Below are positions 24,922 through 32,470 of a stretch of DNA of 37,860 bases, in pieces. This DNA is from Candidatus Altarchaeales archaeon ex4484_2 (GTDB taxonomy: Archaea; Altiarchaeota; Altiarchaeia; IMC4; QMZM01), in the NCBI GenBank assembly GCA_002254565.1, contig NJEG01000004.1:1-37860 (forward strand). The letters run 5' to 3'. Numbering within the stretch: position 1 is the first letter of the stretch; each line of letters starts with the position of its first letter. The position numbers were made by a program, and so were the translations under genes. Below the pieces are notes generated by a model, which saw nothing but the letters and a program-made list of their open reading frames with translations, was not told the DNA's origin and searched no databases.

Positions 24922-25856
24922 TTTACGTTCGGAAGGTCGTCTAATACGGGACCCAGCTTCTTTCTCACATCCATTATATCGTTTCTTGTCTTCTTTATTC
25001 TAGCCATAGTATCCTCTATCTCCTCATTATAGGGTTCCCTGCGGTGTTTTTTCTCGAAGGCCAGCCGCGTCTCTAGCTCGAAGAGCCTGTTGAGCAGGGA
25101 GAGCTTCTCCCTGCCGTGCTTCCTTGATATCTTTCTTGACGCTTTTTTTCTCTTGAGGTAGTGGGGGGTTATATTATATTCCCCCAGGGTTATAAAACCA
25201 TTCTCCAGCTCCGGGAGAAGCTCACGCCTTATAGAGCTTGACTCCTGTTCTAATACGATGAACATCACAAGTAGCAGTACTGTGACTCCAGCTAACACGA
25301 GAGAGAAATTCAGTATGATAAACAGGGGGCTTATGTATTGCATAAATAAGGCGCTTAGGTTGAAAAGGGAGTGCAGGCCTATTGCAGCAACCAGGGTCAG
25401 GGGGATTATGAAAGACCCCAGATGCCAGTCTCTTCTAAACCTGGTTGTTTTCACAAACCCCAGACCAGCACCTACTATGGCAGTGAAAACCCCATGCGCC
25501 ATGGAGGTTATCATAATCCTAGATATTATGGTGAAAAGCCATGCAGCTGCTCCCGTCGAAAAATATACTGTGAAGAAGCTTAGCATATTCTCTGATGCGG
25601 AGAACCCGAAGCCAACTATTGCCCCATACACTATGCCGTCCGTGACATTGTCGAAGTCGTAGTAGAAAAACAACAGAAACAGTAAAAGCGCCTTAGACAC
25701 CTCCTCGACGGCGGGAGCCAGGGTAAAGGATAAAATTGATATTGTCTCCTCTTCTGAGTGTATGAGCAGGGTGAGGGGTTGATTTATCAGTAACTCCAGA
25801 ACCACTGCGATAACAAAGCTCCCCAGGGCGCCCCAGAGGAAAGCTAGCAGTATCAT
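24918..25856 (-). CDS. prsW: PrsW-family intramembrane protease (annotated frame begins at an internal Met)
   Basis: This frame of 312 residues is a multi-pass membrane protein with the PrsW metalloprotease motifs: APAVEEVSKALLLF (EExxK), GFSASENMLSF, a MAHGVFTAIVGAGLG segment and AIGLHSLFNLSALF. A cytoplasmic charged, helical tail follows (about residues 205-312). PrsW proteins cut membrane-bound anti-sigma factors in bacteria; in archaea the substrate is unknown. The Met at 25856 is inside the conserved N-terminal segment: in the same frame upstream lies FVWWLERYEREPIS and a membrane helix, with no usable start codon. The true start is probably the ATG at 25980 with a one-base homopolymer frameshift (see the next feature). 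Confidence 0.85.
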   Translation of the reverse strand: MILLAFLWGALGSFVIAVVLELLINQPLTLLIHSEEETISILSFTLAPAVEEVSKALLLFLLFFYYDFDNVTDGIVYGAIVGFGFSASENMLSFFTVYFSTGAAAWLFTIISRIMITSMAHGVFTAIVGAGLGFVKTTRFRRDWHLGSFIIPLTLVAAIGLHSLFNLSALFMQYISPLFIILNFSLVLAGVTVLLLVMFIVLEQESSSIRRELLPELENGFITLGEYNITPHYLKRKKASRKISRKHGREKLSLLNRLFELETRLAFEKKHRREPYNEEIEDTMARIKKTRNDIMDVRKKLGPVLDDLPNVK

Positions 25857-25980
25857 GGATATGGGCTCTCTCTCGTATCTCTCGAGCCACCAAACGAAGG
25901 CCGCATATAAAAGAAGAGGAGCGTATGCTGCTATTAGAGAGAGGAAGATTACTATAATATCAAAGAACCCCCTTTTTCAT
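25857..25980 (-). other. Out-of-frame N-terminus of prsW: ATGA-coupled start followed by A5G5 homopolymer frameshift
   Basis: The mscS stop TGA and an ATG overlap as ATGA at 25977-25980. From that ATG the frame reads MKKGVL-stop. Removing one G from the run AAAAAGGGGG would give MKKGFFDIIVIFLSLIAAYA, a membrane helix that runs straight into the prsW frame (VWWLERYEREPIS). The conserved first helix therefore exists but is one base out of frame. It is either a sequencing or assembly error, a real mutation, or slippage at a classic slippery homopolymer. Confidence 0.75.
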
Positions 25981-27083
25981 CCATTTTCTTCCTTTAGGTA
26001 GATTGTACGGCAGGGGTAGGGTATCTCAATATCCTCCTGGGCGAATCTCTTGTATACTGCGGTGTTTATGTCATCTACTGCCTTCAACCTGTCCTTGAAG
26101 GAGTTAACCCAAAAGATGAGGAGGAAGTTTATGGAGGAGTCAGCGAACTCTCTGAAGTATACCACAGGCTTGGGTTCGTTCATCACGTAATCTGATTTTG
26201 TGGCGACCTCCAGTATTATCTCCTTCACCTTCGAGGGGTTTGAACCGTAGGCCACCCCGAAGGTCACCCGCACCTTTATCTGCATGTTGGGAAGGGAGTA
26301 GTTTGTCACGTCCTTTGACACAATCTCGGAGTTGGGTATTATGACGTATGTGTGGTCGAGGGTTTCTATTTTAGTGCTCCTCAACCCTATATCCACCACA
26401 GCCCCCAGGTTGTCTCCTGATTTTATCCGGTCACCTTTCGCAAACGGCCTGTCCAATAGTATGAAGAACCCGGCCAGGAGGTTGGATATTGTGTCCTTTG
26501 ATGCGAATCCTATAGCGAATCCGGCGATTCCGAGACCGGCTATCATGGGGGTTATTTCTATGCCATATAGGTCTAGTATAATCATGAGTCCCATGACATA
26601 TACGATGAAACGCACCAGCTTGGAGAGGAAGGGTATTGCTTCATCGTCTATGCTGGTTTCCGTCTGCTTAGCCAGGCGTTTCCCAAAGTCGTTCAGGATA
26701 ACCACGATTATATCTGCCATAGCCAGGGATACGACAATAACAAGAAGGGTTGTTATGATCTGGAATATAACGTCTGTTGGCTTGAAGAATATGGTTAATG
26801 CTATCTGGAATCCCAGCAGGAGTATTATGTAATATATTGGTTTGTGTATGGATGCTAATATCTTATCGTCCAGCTCTGATTTAGTCATGGACACTAGTCT
26901 CTGGATGTATCGGTCTAGCAGGTAGTTTACTACCCTGGCCGTAAGAATCGAGGCCAGTATTACCAGGATAAAGAGTATGATGTTGTTTTCCAGGGAGCTT
27001 CCTCCAAGAGAAAATTGTGTCATAAAATCATCCAAGAACGTGTTGATTGGAGTTTCCGTGAGGTTTCCTGTCTGGTTTGCCAT
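25977..27083 (-). CDS. mscS: Small-conductance mechanosensitive channel, MscS family
   Basis: This 368-residue membrane protein has four or five predicted helices in the first half. The pore helix is Gly/Ala-rich (GLGIAGFAIGFASKDTISNL), followed by the MscS beta domain hallmark FFILLDRPFAKGDRIKSG, DIGLRSTKIETLDHTYVIIPN and a C-terminal alpha/beta domain. It releases solutes under hypo-osmotic shock. The N-terminus carries NQTGNLT sequons, consistent with an external start. It is the first gene of the mscS-prsW-secreted protein chain. The promoter region is shared with the divergent winged-helix gene and contains repeated CATGATT-type elements. Confidence 0.93.
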   Translation of the reverse strand: MANQTGNLTETPINTFLDDFMTQFSLGGSSLENNIILFILVILASILTARVVNYLLDRYIQRLVSMTKSELDDKILASIHKPIYYIILLLGFQIALTIFFKPTDVIFQIITTLLVIVVSLAMADIIVVILNDFGKRLAKQTETSIDDEAIPFLSKLVRFIVYVMGLMIILDLYGIEITPMIAGLGIAGFAIGFASKDTISNLLAGFFILLDRPFAKGDRIKSGDNLGAVVDIGLRSTKIETLDHTYVIIPNSEIVSKDVTNYSLPNMQIKVRVTFGVAYGSNPSKVKEIILEVATKSDYVMNEPKPVVYFREFADSSINFLLIFWVNSFKDRLKAVDDINTAVYKRFAQEDIEIPYPCRTIYLKEENG

Positions 27084-27195
27084 GTTAATCTATAGGCAGG
27101 ATTGAAATAAATCATAACATCCATGATTTTTTCATGGATTCTATGAGAGACATTCATGCATTGTTTGTGTTTCTGTTGTGATTGTTCATGGGATG

Positions 27196-27205
27196 AATCA
27201 TGATT
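27196..27205. promoter_or_regulatory. AATCATGATT palindrome, candidate operator
   Basis: A perfect ten-base palindrome about 25 bases upstream of the TATA box of the winged-helix gene. Related elements occur at CCATGATT (27121), TTCATGG (27131), ATTCATGCATT (27152), GTCATGAC (27238) and CTCATGAAC (27259). The repeated core TCATGA suggests a regulator-binding array serving both divergent promoters. Confidence 0.5.
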
Positions 27206-27228
27206 TCTGTCTCAAAAACCCAACAATA

Positions 27229-27245
27229 TTTATATAAGTCATGAC
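27229..27245 (+). promoter_or_regulatory. TATA box with overlapping GTCATGAC palindrome (winged-helix gene promoter)
   Basis: TTTATATAAG at 27229-27238 is a good archaeal TATA box, and transcription would start near 27255. The perfect palindrome GTCATGAC at 27238-27245 overlaps its 3' end, a position where a bound regulator would block TBP or polymerase. Autoregulation by the encoded winged-helix protein is a reasonable inference. Confidence 0.6.
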
Positions 27246-27288
27246 TAAATCATAATACTCATGAACTTACGAGTTGGTATCATACACA

Positions 27289-27780
27289 ATGAAAGACCCG
27301 CTGACAGAATACGAAAAGGAATTCGAGGAACTCGTCGGAGACACACTACATGAGCCATATGAAACACTCGACCCCCTAACTGTCGGTAGAATGCTCTTCG
27401 CCCTCGCAGAAGAGAGGAAAAGCACAAACCTGGTGATGAAGAGCATCAACGGGAAATTCGACCACATCACAAACAGATTCGATAAATTCGAATCCCTCAT
27501 AATAAAGCTGGACACGATATCAAAACAACTGAATGAACTGAACGAGAAGCTTGAGTCACAGGACATAGACCCTAAAACAATAATGAACATATCAGAGCGG
27601 GACGAGGAAATCCTTGATTTCGTGAAGAAACATGCTAGGGTGTGCGCTGACGACATACAAAAGGAGTTCAAATACAGAGGAAGAAACGCTGCAAGCGCCC
27701 GACTAAGCAAATTATTCGGCAGAAGCATACTGGAGAAAGAATACGTAGGAAGGAAAGTGTTTTATAAACTAAAGTCCTGA
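27289..27780 (+). CDS. Coiled-coil protein with C-terminal winged-helix DNA-binding domain
   Basis: The ATG at 27289 (MKDPLTEYEKEFEELVGD) is preferred; a TTG at 27274 would add five residues. The protein has 163 residues. The N-terminal half is helical and charged (TNLVMKSINGKFDHITNRF, LDTISKQLNELNEKLESQ), a likely dimerisation coiled coil. The C-terminal 70 residues have a winged-helix pattern: SERDEEILDFVKKHARVCAD, IQKEFKYRGRNAASARLSKL (recognition helix) and LEKEYVGRKVFYKL (wing). The family is unassigned; a transcription regulator is the natural reading. The promoter has palindromic TCATGA elements, and it is divergent from mscS. A strong hairpin follows the stop. Confidence 0.8.
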   Translation: MKDPLTEYEKEFEELVGDTLHEPYETLDPLTVGRMLFALAEERKSTNLVMKSINGKFDHITNRFDKFESLIIKLDTISKQLNELNEKLESQDIDPKTIMNISERDEEILDFVKKHARVCADDIQKEFKYRGRNAASARLSKLFGRSILEKEYVGRKVFYKLKS

Positions 27781-27796
27781 CATTCAGCCAACCACC

Positions 27797-27831
27797 CCAC
27801 CCACAACCCTGCCAAAAAAGGTTGTGGGTGG
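27797..27831 (+). terminator. Intrinsic-terminator-like hairpin after the winged-helix gene
   Basis: CCACCCACAACC at 27797-27808 and GGTTGTGGGTGG at 27820-27831 are perfect 12-base inverted repeats with an 11-base loop, followed by a T-rich tract (TTTACTCTTATTTT). It starts 17 bases after the stop codon. This would end the upstream transcript and isolate the next gene. Confidence 0.75.
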
Positions 27832-27852
27832 TTTACTCTTATTTTAAACAAA

Positions 27853-28182
27853 ATGTTTTTCGAAGAACTTATTGTCTCAGCAAACCTTATAGAGATCATT
27901 GCGGGAGCAATCATATTCTATATAATCCCCTACCTTCTCTTAATGCTCTTAATTGACTATCAGAAAGAAAAAAAAGGCTCCGTCTACACCTACGCGCCGG
28001 TTATATCGTTCATCACCCTGATCATTATACACGTCATCTGGGCTATATTAACAGCCACCTTGGTAAACGAGTTCATGAGAAGGATGCAGTTAACCATAAC
28101 AGTTTTACCTTTATGCTGGATTATCTCGGAATTAATCAGGCACAAGAAATTCAATAAATCGATAATACAGTCCCTAGAGTAG
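27853..28182 (+). CDS. Small membrane protein of unknown function (about three helices)
   Basis: This 109-residue protein has three hydrophobic segments: IIAGAIIFYIIPYLLLMLLI near residue 14, PVISFITLIIIHVIWAILTA near residue 48, and QLTITVLPLCWIISELI near residue 76. Basic residues follow each segment. I do not recognise a family. It comes right after the terminator hairpin and its end overlaps the convergent ftsY by nine bases. The frame has no competing gene on the other strand and composition like its neighbours, so I take it as real. Confidence 0.65.
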   Translation: MFFEELIVSANLIEIIAGAIIFYIIPYLLLMLLIDYQKEKKGSVYTYAPVISFITLIIIHVIWAILTATLVNEFMRRMQLTITVLPLCWIISELIRHKKFNKSIIQSLE

Positions 28183-29139
28183 CTGGCGGATAAACCATTC
28201 TTTATCGAACTCCCTTAGGTCATCATATCCCTGGCCTATTCCGACGAATATCACAGGCTTCCTTATCTCAGCTATTATGGATATGGCAGAACCGCCTTTC
28301 GCGTCAGCGTCCATTTTGGTCAGTATAACAGCATCTATCCCAACAGCGTTATGAAATCGCCTGGCCTGGTCTACAGCATCATTCCCGGTCAGGGAGTCCC
28401 CTACAAAAACCCTGAGGTCTGGGTTGTTAACCCTGCAGATTTTCTTTAACTCATTCATCAGGTTGACATTCGTCTGCATCCTGCCTGCGGTGTCAGCCAG
28501 GACCACGTCGATTTTTTTCGCCCTGGCATGCTCCACAGCATCATAGAAGACGGCGGCGGCGTCAGCGCCCTTCTGGTGCTTGATAACCTTCAGCCCAAGA
28601 TTGCTGGCATGTTTCTCTATCTGCTCTATTGCCCCGGCCCTGAAGGTGTCTCCCGCAGCCAAAACCACCGAGAGATTGTTCTCCATCAGATAATGAGCTA
28701 CCTTAGCAATGGTCGTGGTCTTCCCGGTGCCGTTAACCCCCAGGAACATGATCTTGTAGGGTTTCTCCGAGTTCCTGATATCCTGCAGCAGGTGAACCTC
28801 TTTTTCAGGGGTTAATGCATCAGCCAGAACCTCTCTTATGGAGTTCCTCACATGCTTTTCCAGATTGTTTTTTTCTACATCCCCTTCAAGAATCTTAATC
28901 TTCAGGGATTCCGTTATGTGGTCGGCGGTTTCAACGGCCACGTCGCTTTGTATCAAACCGATATGTAGTTCCCATAGAATATCCTCAACATCTTTCTCAG
29001 TAAGCCTTACCCAGGAGGACACGATACCCTTGATGCGGGTGCTCGTAGAAAGCCTGATCCCTTTTTCCTCCCCAGCTGCAGCCTTGGCTCCGGTTTTTCC
29101 TACAAAAGAATCCAGTTTGTTTTTGAGGGACTGGAACAT
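28174..29139 (-). CDS. ftsY: Signal recognition particle receptor FtsY
   Basis: The start is placed at the ATG at 29139 (MFQSLKNKLDSFVGK), the normal FtsY beginning, after a GGGAA site; a GTG at 29166 would add nine residues and overlap pfdA. It is an SRP-type GTPase NG domain: LGVNGTGKTTTIAKVAHYL (P-loop), DTFRAGAIEQIEKHA, LADTAGRMQTNVNLMNELKK, LTKMDADAKGGSAISI and GIGQGYDDLREFDKEWFI. Membrane-bound SRP receptor that pairs with SRP54 for co-translational targeting. It is the last gene of the thrS-rpiA-pfdA-ftsY operon. Confidence 0.96.
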   Translation of the reverse strand: MFQSLKNKLDSFVGKTGAKAAAGEEKGIRLSTSTRIKGIVSSWVRLTEKDVEDILWELHIGLIQSDVAVETADHITESLKIKILEGDVEKNNLEKHVRNSIREVLADALTPEKEVHLLQDIRNSEKPYKIMFLGVNGTGKTTTIAKVAHYLMENNLSVVLAAGDTFRAGAIEQIEKHASNLGLKVIKHQKGADAAAVFYDAVEHARAKKIDVVLADTAGRMQTNVNLMNELKKICRVNNPDLRVFVGDSLTGNDAVDQARRFHNAVGIDAVILTKMDADAKGGSAISIIAEIRKPVIFVGIGQGYDDLREFDKEWFIRQLL

Positions 29140-29158
29140 TTTATTCCCTTTGAGCACA

Positions 29159-29596
29159 TCACTCACCGGACCGCTCTTGAATCTGCTTTACCAGCATCTC
29201 GTATCTCTGGTTGAGTTTGTTATTCTTCTCTGCTATGCTGTCGCTGATTTCCTGCAGTTTCCTGCCATCCTCTGTAATCTTTATTCTCCTATCATGGATC
29301 ACTTTCTTAGCCTCATCAAAGGATTCCTCCATTGATACATTAGCTCCTATCCCAAGCACGAGCTTTTTGTTTTCCTTTAATTCCGCCCGTACATAGGATC
29401 CTGAGCCCAGGGGGACTAGTAGTTCATCCCCTACCTCTGCCTTGCTCACCTGTTCTATGGCCTCAATGGTCTGTCCCATCTCCAGACGGGCTTCCTCGAG
29501 GATGGTTCTCTGCGAGGCTATGGTCTCCAGCTGTCTCTTGTAGCTCTCGGCCTCAACCATCACCCTCTGCAGCTCCTCACGCAAGTCTTTGTTCAT
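29159..29596 (-). CDS. pfdA: Prefoldin alpha subunit
   Basis: This 145-residue protein has the prefoldin alpha layout: N-terminal coiled coil (LREELQRVMVEAESYKRQLE), a central pair of beta hairpins (VGDELLVPLGSGSYVRAEL and KKLVLGIGANVSMEESFDEA), and a C-terminal coiled coil (LQEISDSIAEKNNKLNQRYE). Prefoldin is a hexameric (two alpha, four beta) chaperone that hands unfolded proteins to the thermosome. The start overlaps the rpiA stop by four bases and the end overlaps the extended ftsY frame, a common archaeal pfdA-ftsY order. Confidence 0.93.
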   Translation of the reverse strand: MNKDLREELQRVMVEAESYKRQLETIASQRTILEEARLEMGQTIEAIEQVSKAEVGDELLVPLGSGSYVRAELKENKKLVLGIGANVSMEESFDEAKKVIHDRRIKITEDGRKLQEISDSIAEKNNKLNQRYEMLVKQIQERSGE

Positions 29597-30255
29597 TTTT
29601 CAATAATCTCGTGTTTTTCACCCCTACCTACTATCACCCGCTCAGGTCTCCTCCTTGAGAAGATGCCGTTCTCTAAAACCCCGGGTATGGAGTTTATCCG
29701 GTCCTCAAGCGATAACGGATCATCTATATAAAACTTGGTATCAAAGATTAAATTACCGTTGTCTGTCTCAAAGCTTCCCCTTAACCTTGGATCCCCCCCG
29801 ATCCGGTGAAGCTGGTTGGCTACCAGGCGTTTACCGAAGCCCAGGAACTCAACCGCGACGGGAAATCCACCTATCTTTTCCACCATCTTGCTTTCATCAA
29901 CCACCACGATAAACTTCTTGGATGCTGAAGCGATAATCTTCTCCCTGGTATGCGCCCCACCACCACCCTTTATCAGATTGAAGTCTTCATCCACTTCATC
30001 TGCGCCGTCAATGCATAAATCAATATCAGAGTACTCCTTAAGAGATGATAGTTTTATTCCTAGAGATGACGCTAGTTCCTCTGTTGACTTGGAGGTTGGT
30101 AAGGCAACAACATCCAATCCCTCCTCTTTTATCCTCTTGGCTATAGCTTCAAGAGCGTATTTTACAGTCGATCCGGTGCCTAATCCCAGGACCATCCCGT
30201 CCTCCACAAACAATGCGCTTGCCTCCCCGGCAGTCTTCTTTGATTCCTCGTTCAT
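29593..30255 (-). CDS. rpiA: Ribose-5-phosphate isomerase A
   Basis: This 220-residue enzyme interconverts ribose-5-phosphate and ribulose-5-phosphate. The family motifs are VLGLGTGSTVKYALEAI (phosphate loop), LSSLKEYSDIDLCIDGADEV, KGGGGAHTREKIIASASKKF and VVVDESKMVEKIGGFPVAVE. GlyGly-type catalytic Asp, Glu and Lys contexts are intact and the length is normal. It sits in the middle of the operon with four-base overlaps at both ends. Confidence 0.95.
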   Translation of the reverse strand: MNEESKKTAGEASALFVEDGMVLGLGTGSTVKYALEAIAKRIKEEGLDVVALPTSKSTEELASSLGIKLSSLKEYSDIDLCIDGADEVDEDFNLIKGGGGAHTREKIIASASKKFIVVVDESKMVEKIGGFPVAVEFLGFGKRLVANQLHRIGGDPRLRGSFETDNGNLIFDTKFYIDDPLSLEDRINSIPGVLENGIFSRRRPERVIVGRGEKHEIIEK

Positions 30256-30542
30256 TTTAGCGACTTCAAAACAGATAACTCCTTTAGTATATATCCTCCA
30301 GTGCCGTTGTTTTTCCTCACGCCCTTATCTCTTTCCAGCCGGGAGATTATGGAAATCAGGATTGAGGCCTGAGGCCGAAGATCATCCCTGCTGGTGTTAT
30401 CCCAAAGGTGGAGTTTGGTTTCAATAAATCCTCTCCGGTCCAGGAGGCCACCTATCTCCCTCAGGTAGAGTGAATTAAACCGGGTTTTCATAAATCTCCT
30501 GTCTTCCCGGATGTCAGTCCATATGTCATCCAAATCAATCAT
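30252..30542 (-). CDS. Conserved-context small protein of unknown function
   Basis: This 96-residue, mostly helical basic protein (IWTDIREDRRFMKTRFNSLY, LISIISRLERDKGVRKNNG) has no recognised motif, no signal peptide and no membrane helix. It lies three bases after thrS and overlaps rpiA by four bases, so it is almost certainly translated. The tight operon makes a housekeeping role possible, such as tRNA or ribosome-linked function, but I infer none. Confidence 0.7.
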   Translation of the reverse strand: MIDLDDIWTDIREDRRFMKTRFNSLYLREIGGLLDRRGFIETKLHLWDNTSRDDLRPQASILISIISRLERDKGVRKNNGTGGYILKELSVLKSLK

Positions 30543-30545
30543 TTT

Positions 30546-32399
30546 TCACACAAACCTCGGTCTCGTAGAAAGTTTCCTGGATAACGGGAGGGGCTTGAAT
30601 GGCTCATCTCCGATCTCCCCCCTAACTTCATTTATCAGCTCGTCCAGGGACTGTTCCACCTGCTCGTTTCTCTCCCTCACCCGTATAGTGTATTTACCTG
30701 ACTCAGCCTCCTTCGCCCCTAGGACGATAATCAGGGGAATCCACTCCTTCTCAGCTTCCCTGATTTTTTTGCCAACGCTCTCGTTTCTGTCGTCTATGTC
30801 AACCCTCAGGTTGTTTTTCTCAAGCCTATCAGCCAGGTCGTTCGCCAAATCCATGAACTCGTCGGATAGGGGGAGAAGCCTTACCTGTGTTGGTGAAAGC
30901 CACAGGGGTAGCATGGGTTTCTTTCCTTTCCTGCTGTCCAGGTAGGCTTTTTCCAGCAGCGCGTAAACGTCCCTGTCTATGCTCCCCGAAAGAGAAGCGT
31001 GCAGCATGAGGGGGTGTCTTTTCTTTCCCTCCTCGTCTGTGTAGCTTATATCAAATCTCTCGGTGTTTTCGATGTCTATCTGCACGGTAGATAGTGCTGA
31101 TGCCTTACCCAAGGCATCCACTATATTGAATTCGAATTTCATCACGAAATAAAAGGGTCGCTCATCCCATAACTCCACAAGAGCGGGTTTGCCCACCGCC
31201 TTCACCAGCTCATCTGCGAAATCCTTGTTTTCCTCATAGAAGTCCCTCACAAACCTGATGCCAACCTCGTAATCCAGGCCAAGGGATTCCATCCACTCAA
31301 GAGAGAGCTTGTATTGGACCAGGAACTCCTTTTTGGCCTGCTTCATGTCCATCACCAGGGTGTGCATGTCCGGCATAGTGAAGGCCCTAAGCCTCCTGAG
31401 CCCGGCCAGCTCCCCTCTTTGCTCATGGCGGAAGCTGTAGTGGGATAACTCGTAGAGTTTAAGCGGGAGGTTTTTGTAGGAGATGACCATGTCCTTCTTT
31501 ATTAGGTATTGCCCGAAGCATGCGGCGAACCGCAGGAAATACTCCCTGTCCCCTGATTTCAGGCGATATTGTCTTGCAGGGAACCTGTCGAGGTACTTGG
31601 ATAGCTGTGGATGGCTTATGTCATACATTATTGGAGTCTCCACCTGCATACCCCCATAATCTGAGACCATGGAGGATACCTTCTCCTCCAGAAGCCTTTT
31701 TATCAGGGAGCCCTTCGGATACCACCTCAGGTTGCCAGGGTCACTTCCCGGCTCATAATCCGCTATCTCGTGCTCCCGCATGTATTTCACGTGAGGAGGT
31801 TCCAGTTCAACCGCTCTGGTGCCTGAAATCTCGTAGTCCGTGAATTTCTTCAGGTTCTTGTGTTCCCTGAAGTTAAAATCATCCACCTTCACCAGGTTGC
31901 CGTCCAGATCAAGGATGTACCAGTAGGATTTTAGTTTCTCTTCAGCCGCCAAGGCCTTCGATTCCTTATCCTCCCTCTCATCCTCTGGCAGTATAGTCCT
32001 TGACAGCTCTGATAGGGGATGTCCCTTGCATCTTAACTCGAAGCTTTTATACCAGCCGAATGGAGCCTTAACTACCTTGTAGTCCTTATGCAGCTCCCCG
32101 TATGTTCCGTCGATTATTTTTTTTGCAACAGCGGGTGAGCTGAGGTTGCTGGATAAATGAGCGTAGGGGTATAATACGATAGATTCCGCGTTCACCTTCT
32201 GGTATAAACTCTTCACCTCAGAAACCAGTTGCTTGATAACAGATTCCGGGTTTCTCTCATCAGGTTTCTCTGAGGCGATGAAGACCACAAGGACGTTATC
32301 TGCTTCGCCCTTTTTTTCCTCAATCTCCTCCGCCGTCTTCAGGGCCTTTTTCCTGGCCTCAAACCTCAGATAATCAGAGTGTATAAGAAGAGTGCGCAT
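30546..32399 (-). CDS. thrS: Threonyl-tRNA synthetase, archaeal type with N-terminal D-aminoacyl-like editing domain
   Basis: The ATG at 32399 (MRTLLIHSDYLRFEARKKAL) matches the usual archaeal N-terminus; an in-frame ATG at 32453 is an upstream extension overlapping the promoter area. The editing domain spans about residues 1-150 (VLYPYAHLSSNLSSPAVAKK), then the class II core with RFAACFGQYLI and motif 2 SFRHEQRGELAGLRRLRAFT, and motif 3 near HASLSGSIDRDVYALLEKAY. The anticodon-binding domain starts about WLSPTQVRLLPLSDEFMDLA. Length of 617 residues is normal for archaea. First gene of the thrS-96aa-rpiA-pfdA-ftsY operon. Confidence 0.96.
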   Translation of the reverse strand: MRTLLIHSDYLRFEARKKALKTAEEIEEKKGEADNVLVVFIASEKPDERNPESVIKQLVSEVKSLYQKVNAESIVLYPYAHLSSNLSSPAVAKKIIDGTYGELHKDYKVVKAPFGWYKSFELRCKGHPLSELSRTILPEDEREDKESKALAAEEKLKSYWYILDLDGNLVKVDDFNFREHKNLKKFTDYEISGTRAVELEPPHVKYMREHEIADYEPGSDPGNLRWYPKGSLIKRLLEEKVSSMVSDYGGMQVETPIMYDISHPQLSKYLDRFPARQYRLKSGDREYFLRFAACFGQYLIKKDMVISYKNLPLKLYELSHYSFRHEQRGELAGLRRLRAFTMPDMHTLVMDMKQAKKEFLVQYKLSLEWMESLGLDYEVGIRFVRDFYEENKDFADELVKAVGKPALVELWDERPFYFVMKFEFNIVDALGKASALSTVQIDIENTERFDISYTDEEGKKRHPLMLHASLSGSIDRDVYALLEKAYLDSRKGKKPMLPLWLSPTQVRLLPLSDEFMDLANDLADRLEKNNLRVDIDDRNESVGKKIREAEKEWIPLIIVLGAKEAESGKYTIRVRERNEQVEQSLDELINEVRGEIGDEPFKPLPLSRKLSTRPRFV

Positions 32400-32429
32400 A
32401 AGATAAGAATTAGAATAGGGAAATAAATG

Positions 32430-32465
32430 TAATATATTCTTTTTTTGTTTCAAATCTAATTAGAT
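32430..32465 (+). promoter_or_regulatory. TATA box and ATCTAATTAGAT palindrome upstream of G1PDH
   Basis: TAATATATT at 32430-32438 is about 33-40 bases upstream of the ATG at 32471. A perfect 12-base palindrome, ATCTAATTAGAT at 32454-32465, lies at the expected transcription start. Its position makes it a candidate repressor site for the archaeal lipid genes. The region is shared with divergent thrS. Confidence 0.5.
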
Positions 32466-32470
32466 TAGAT

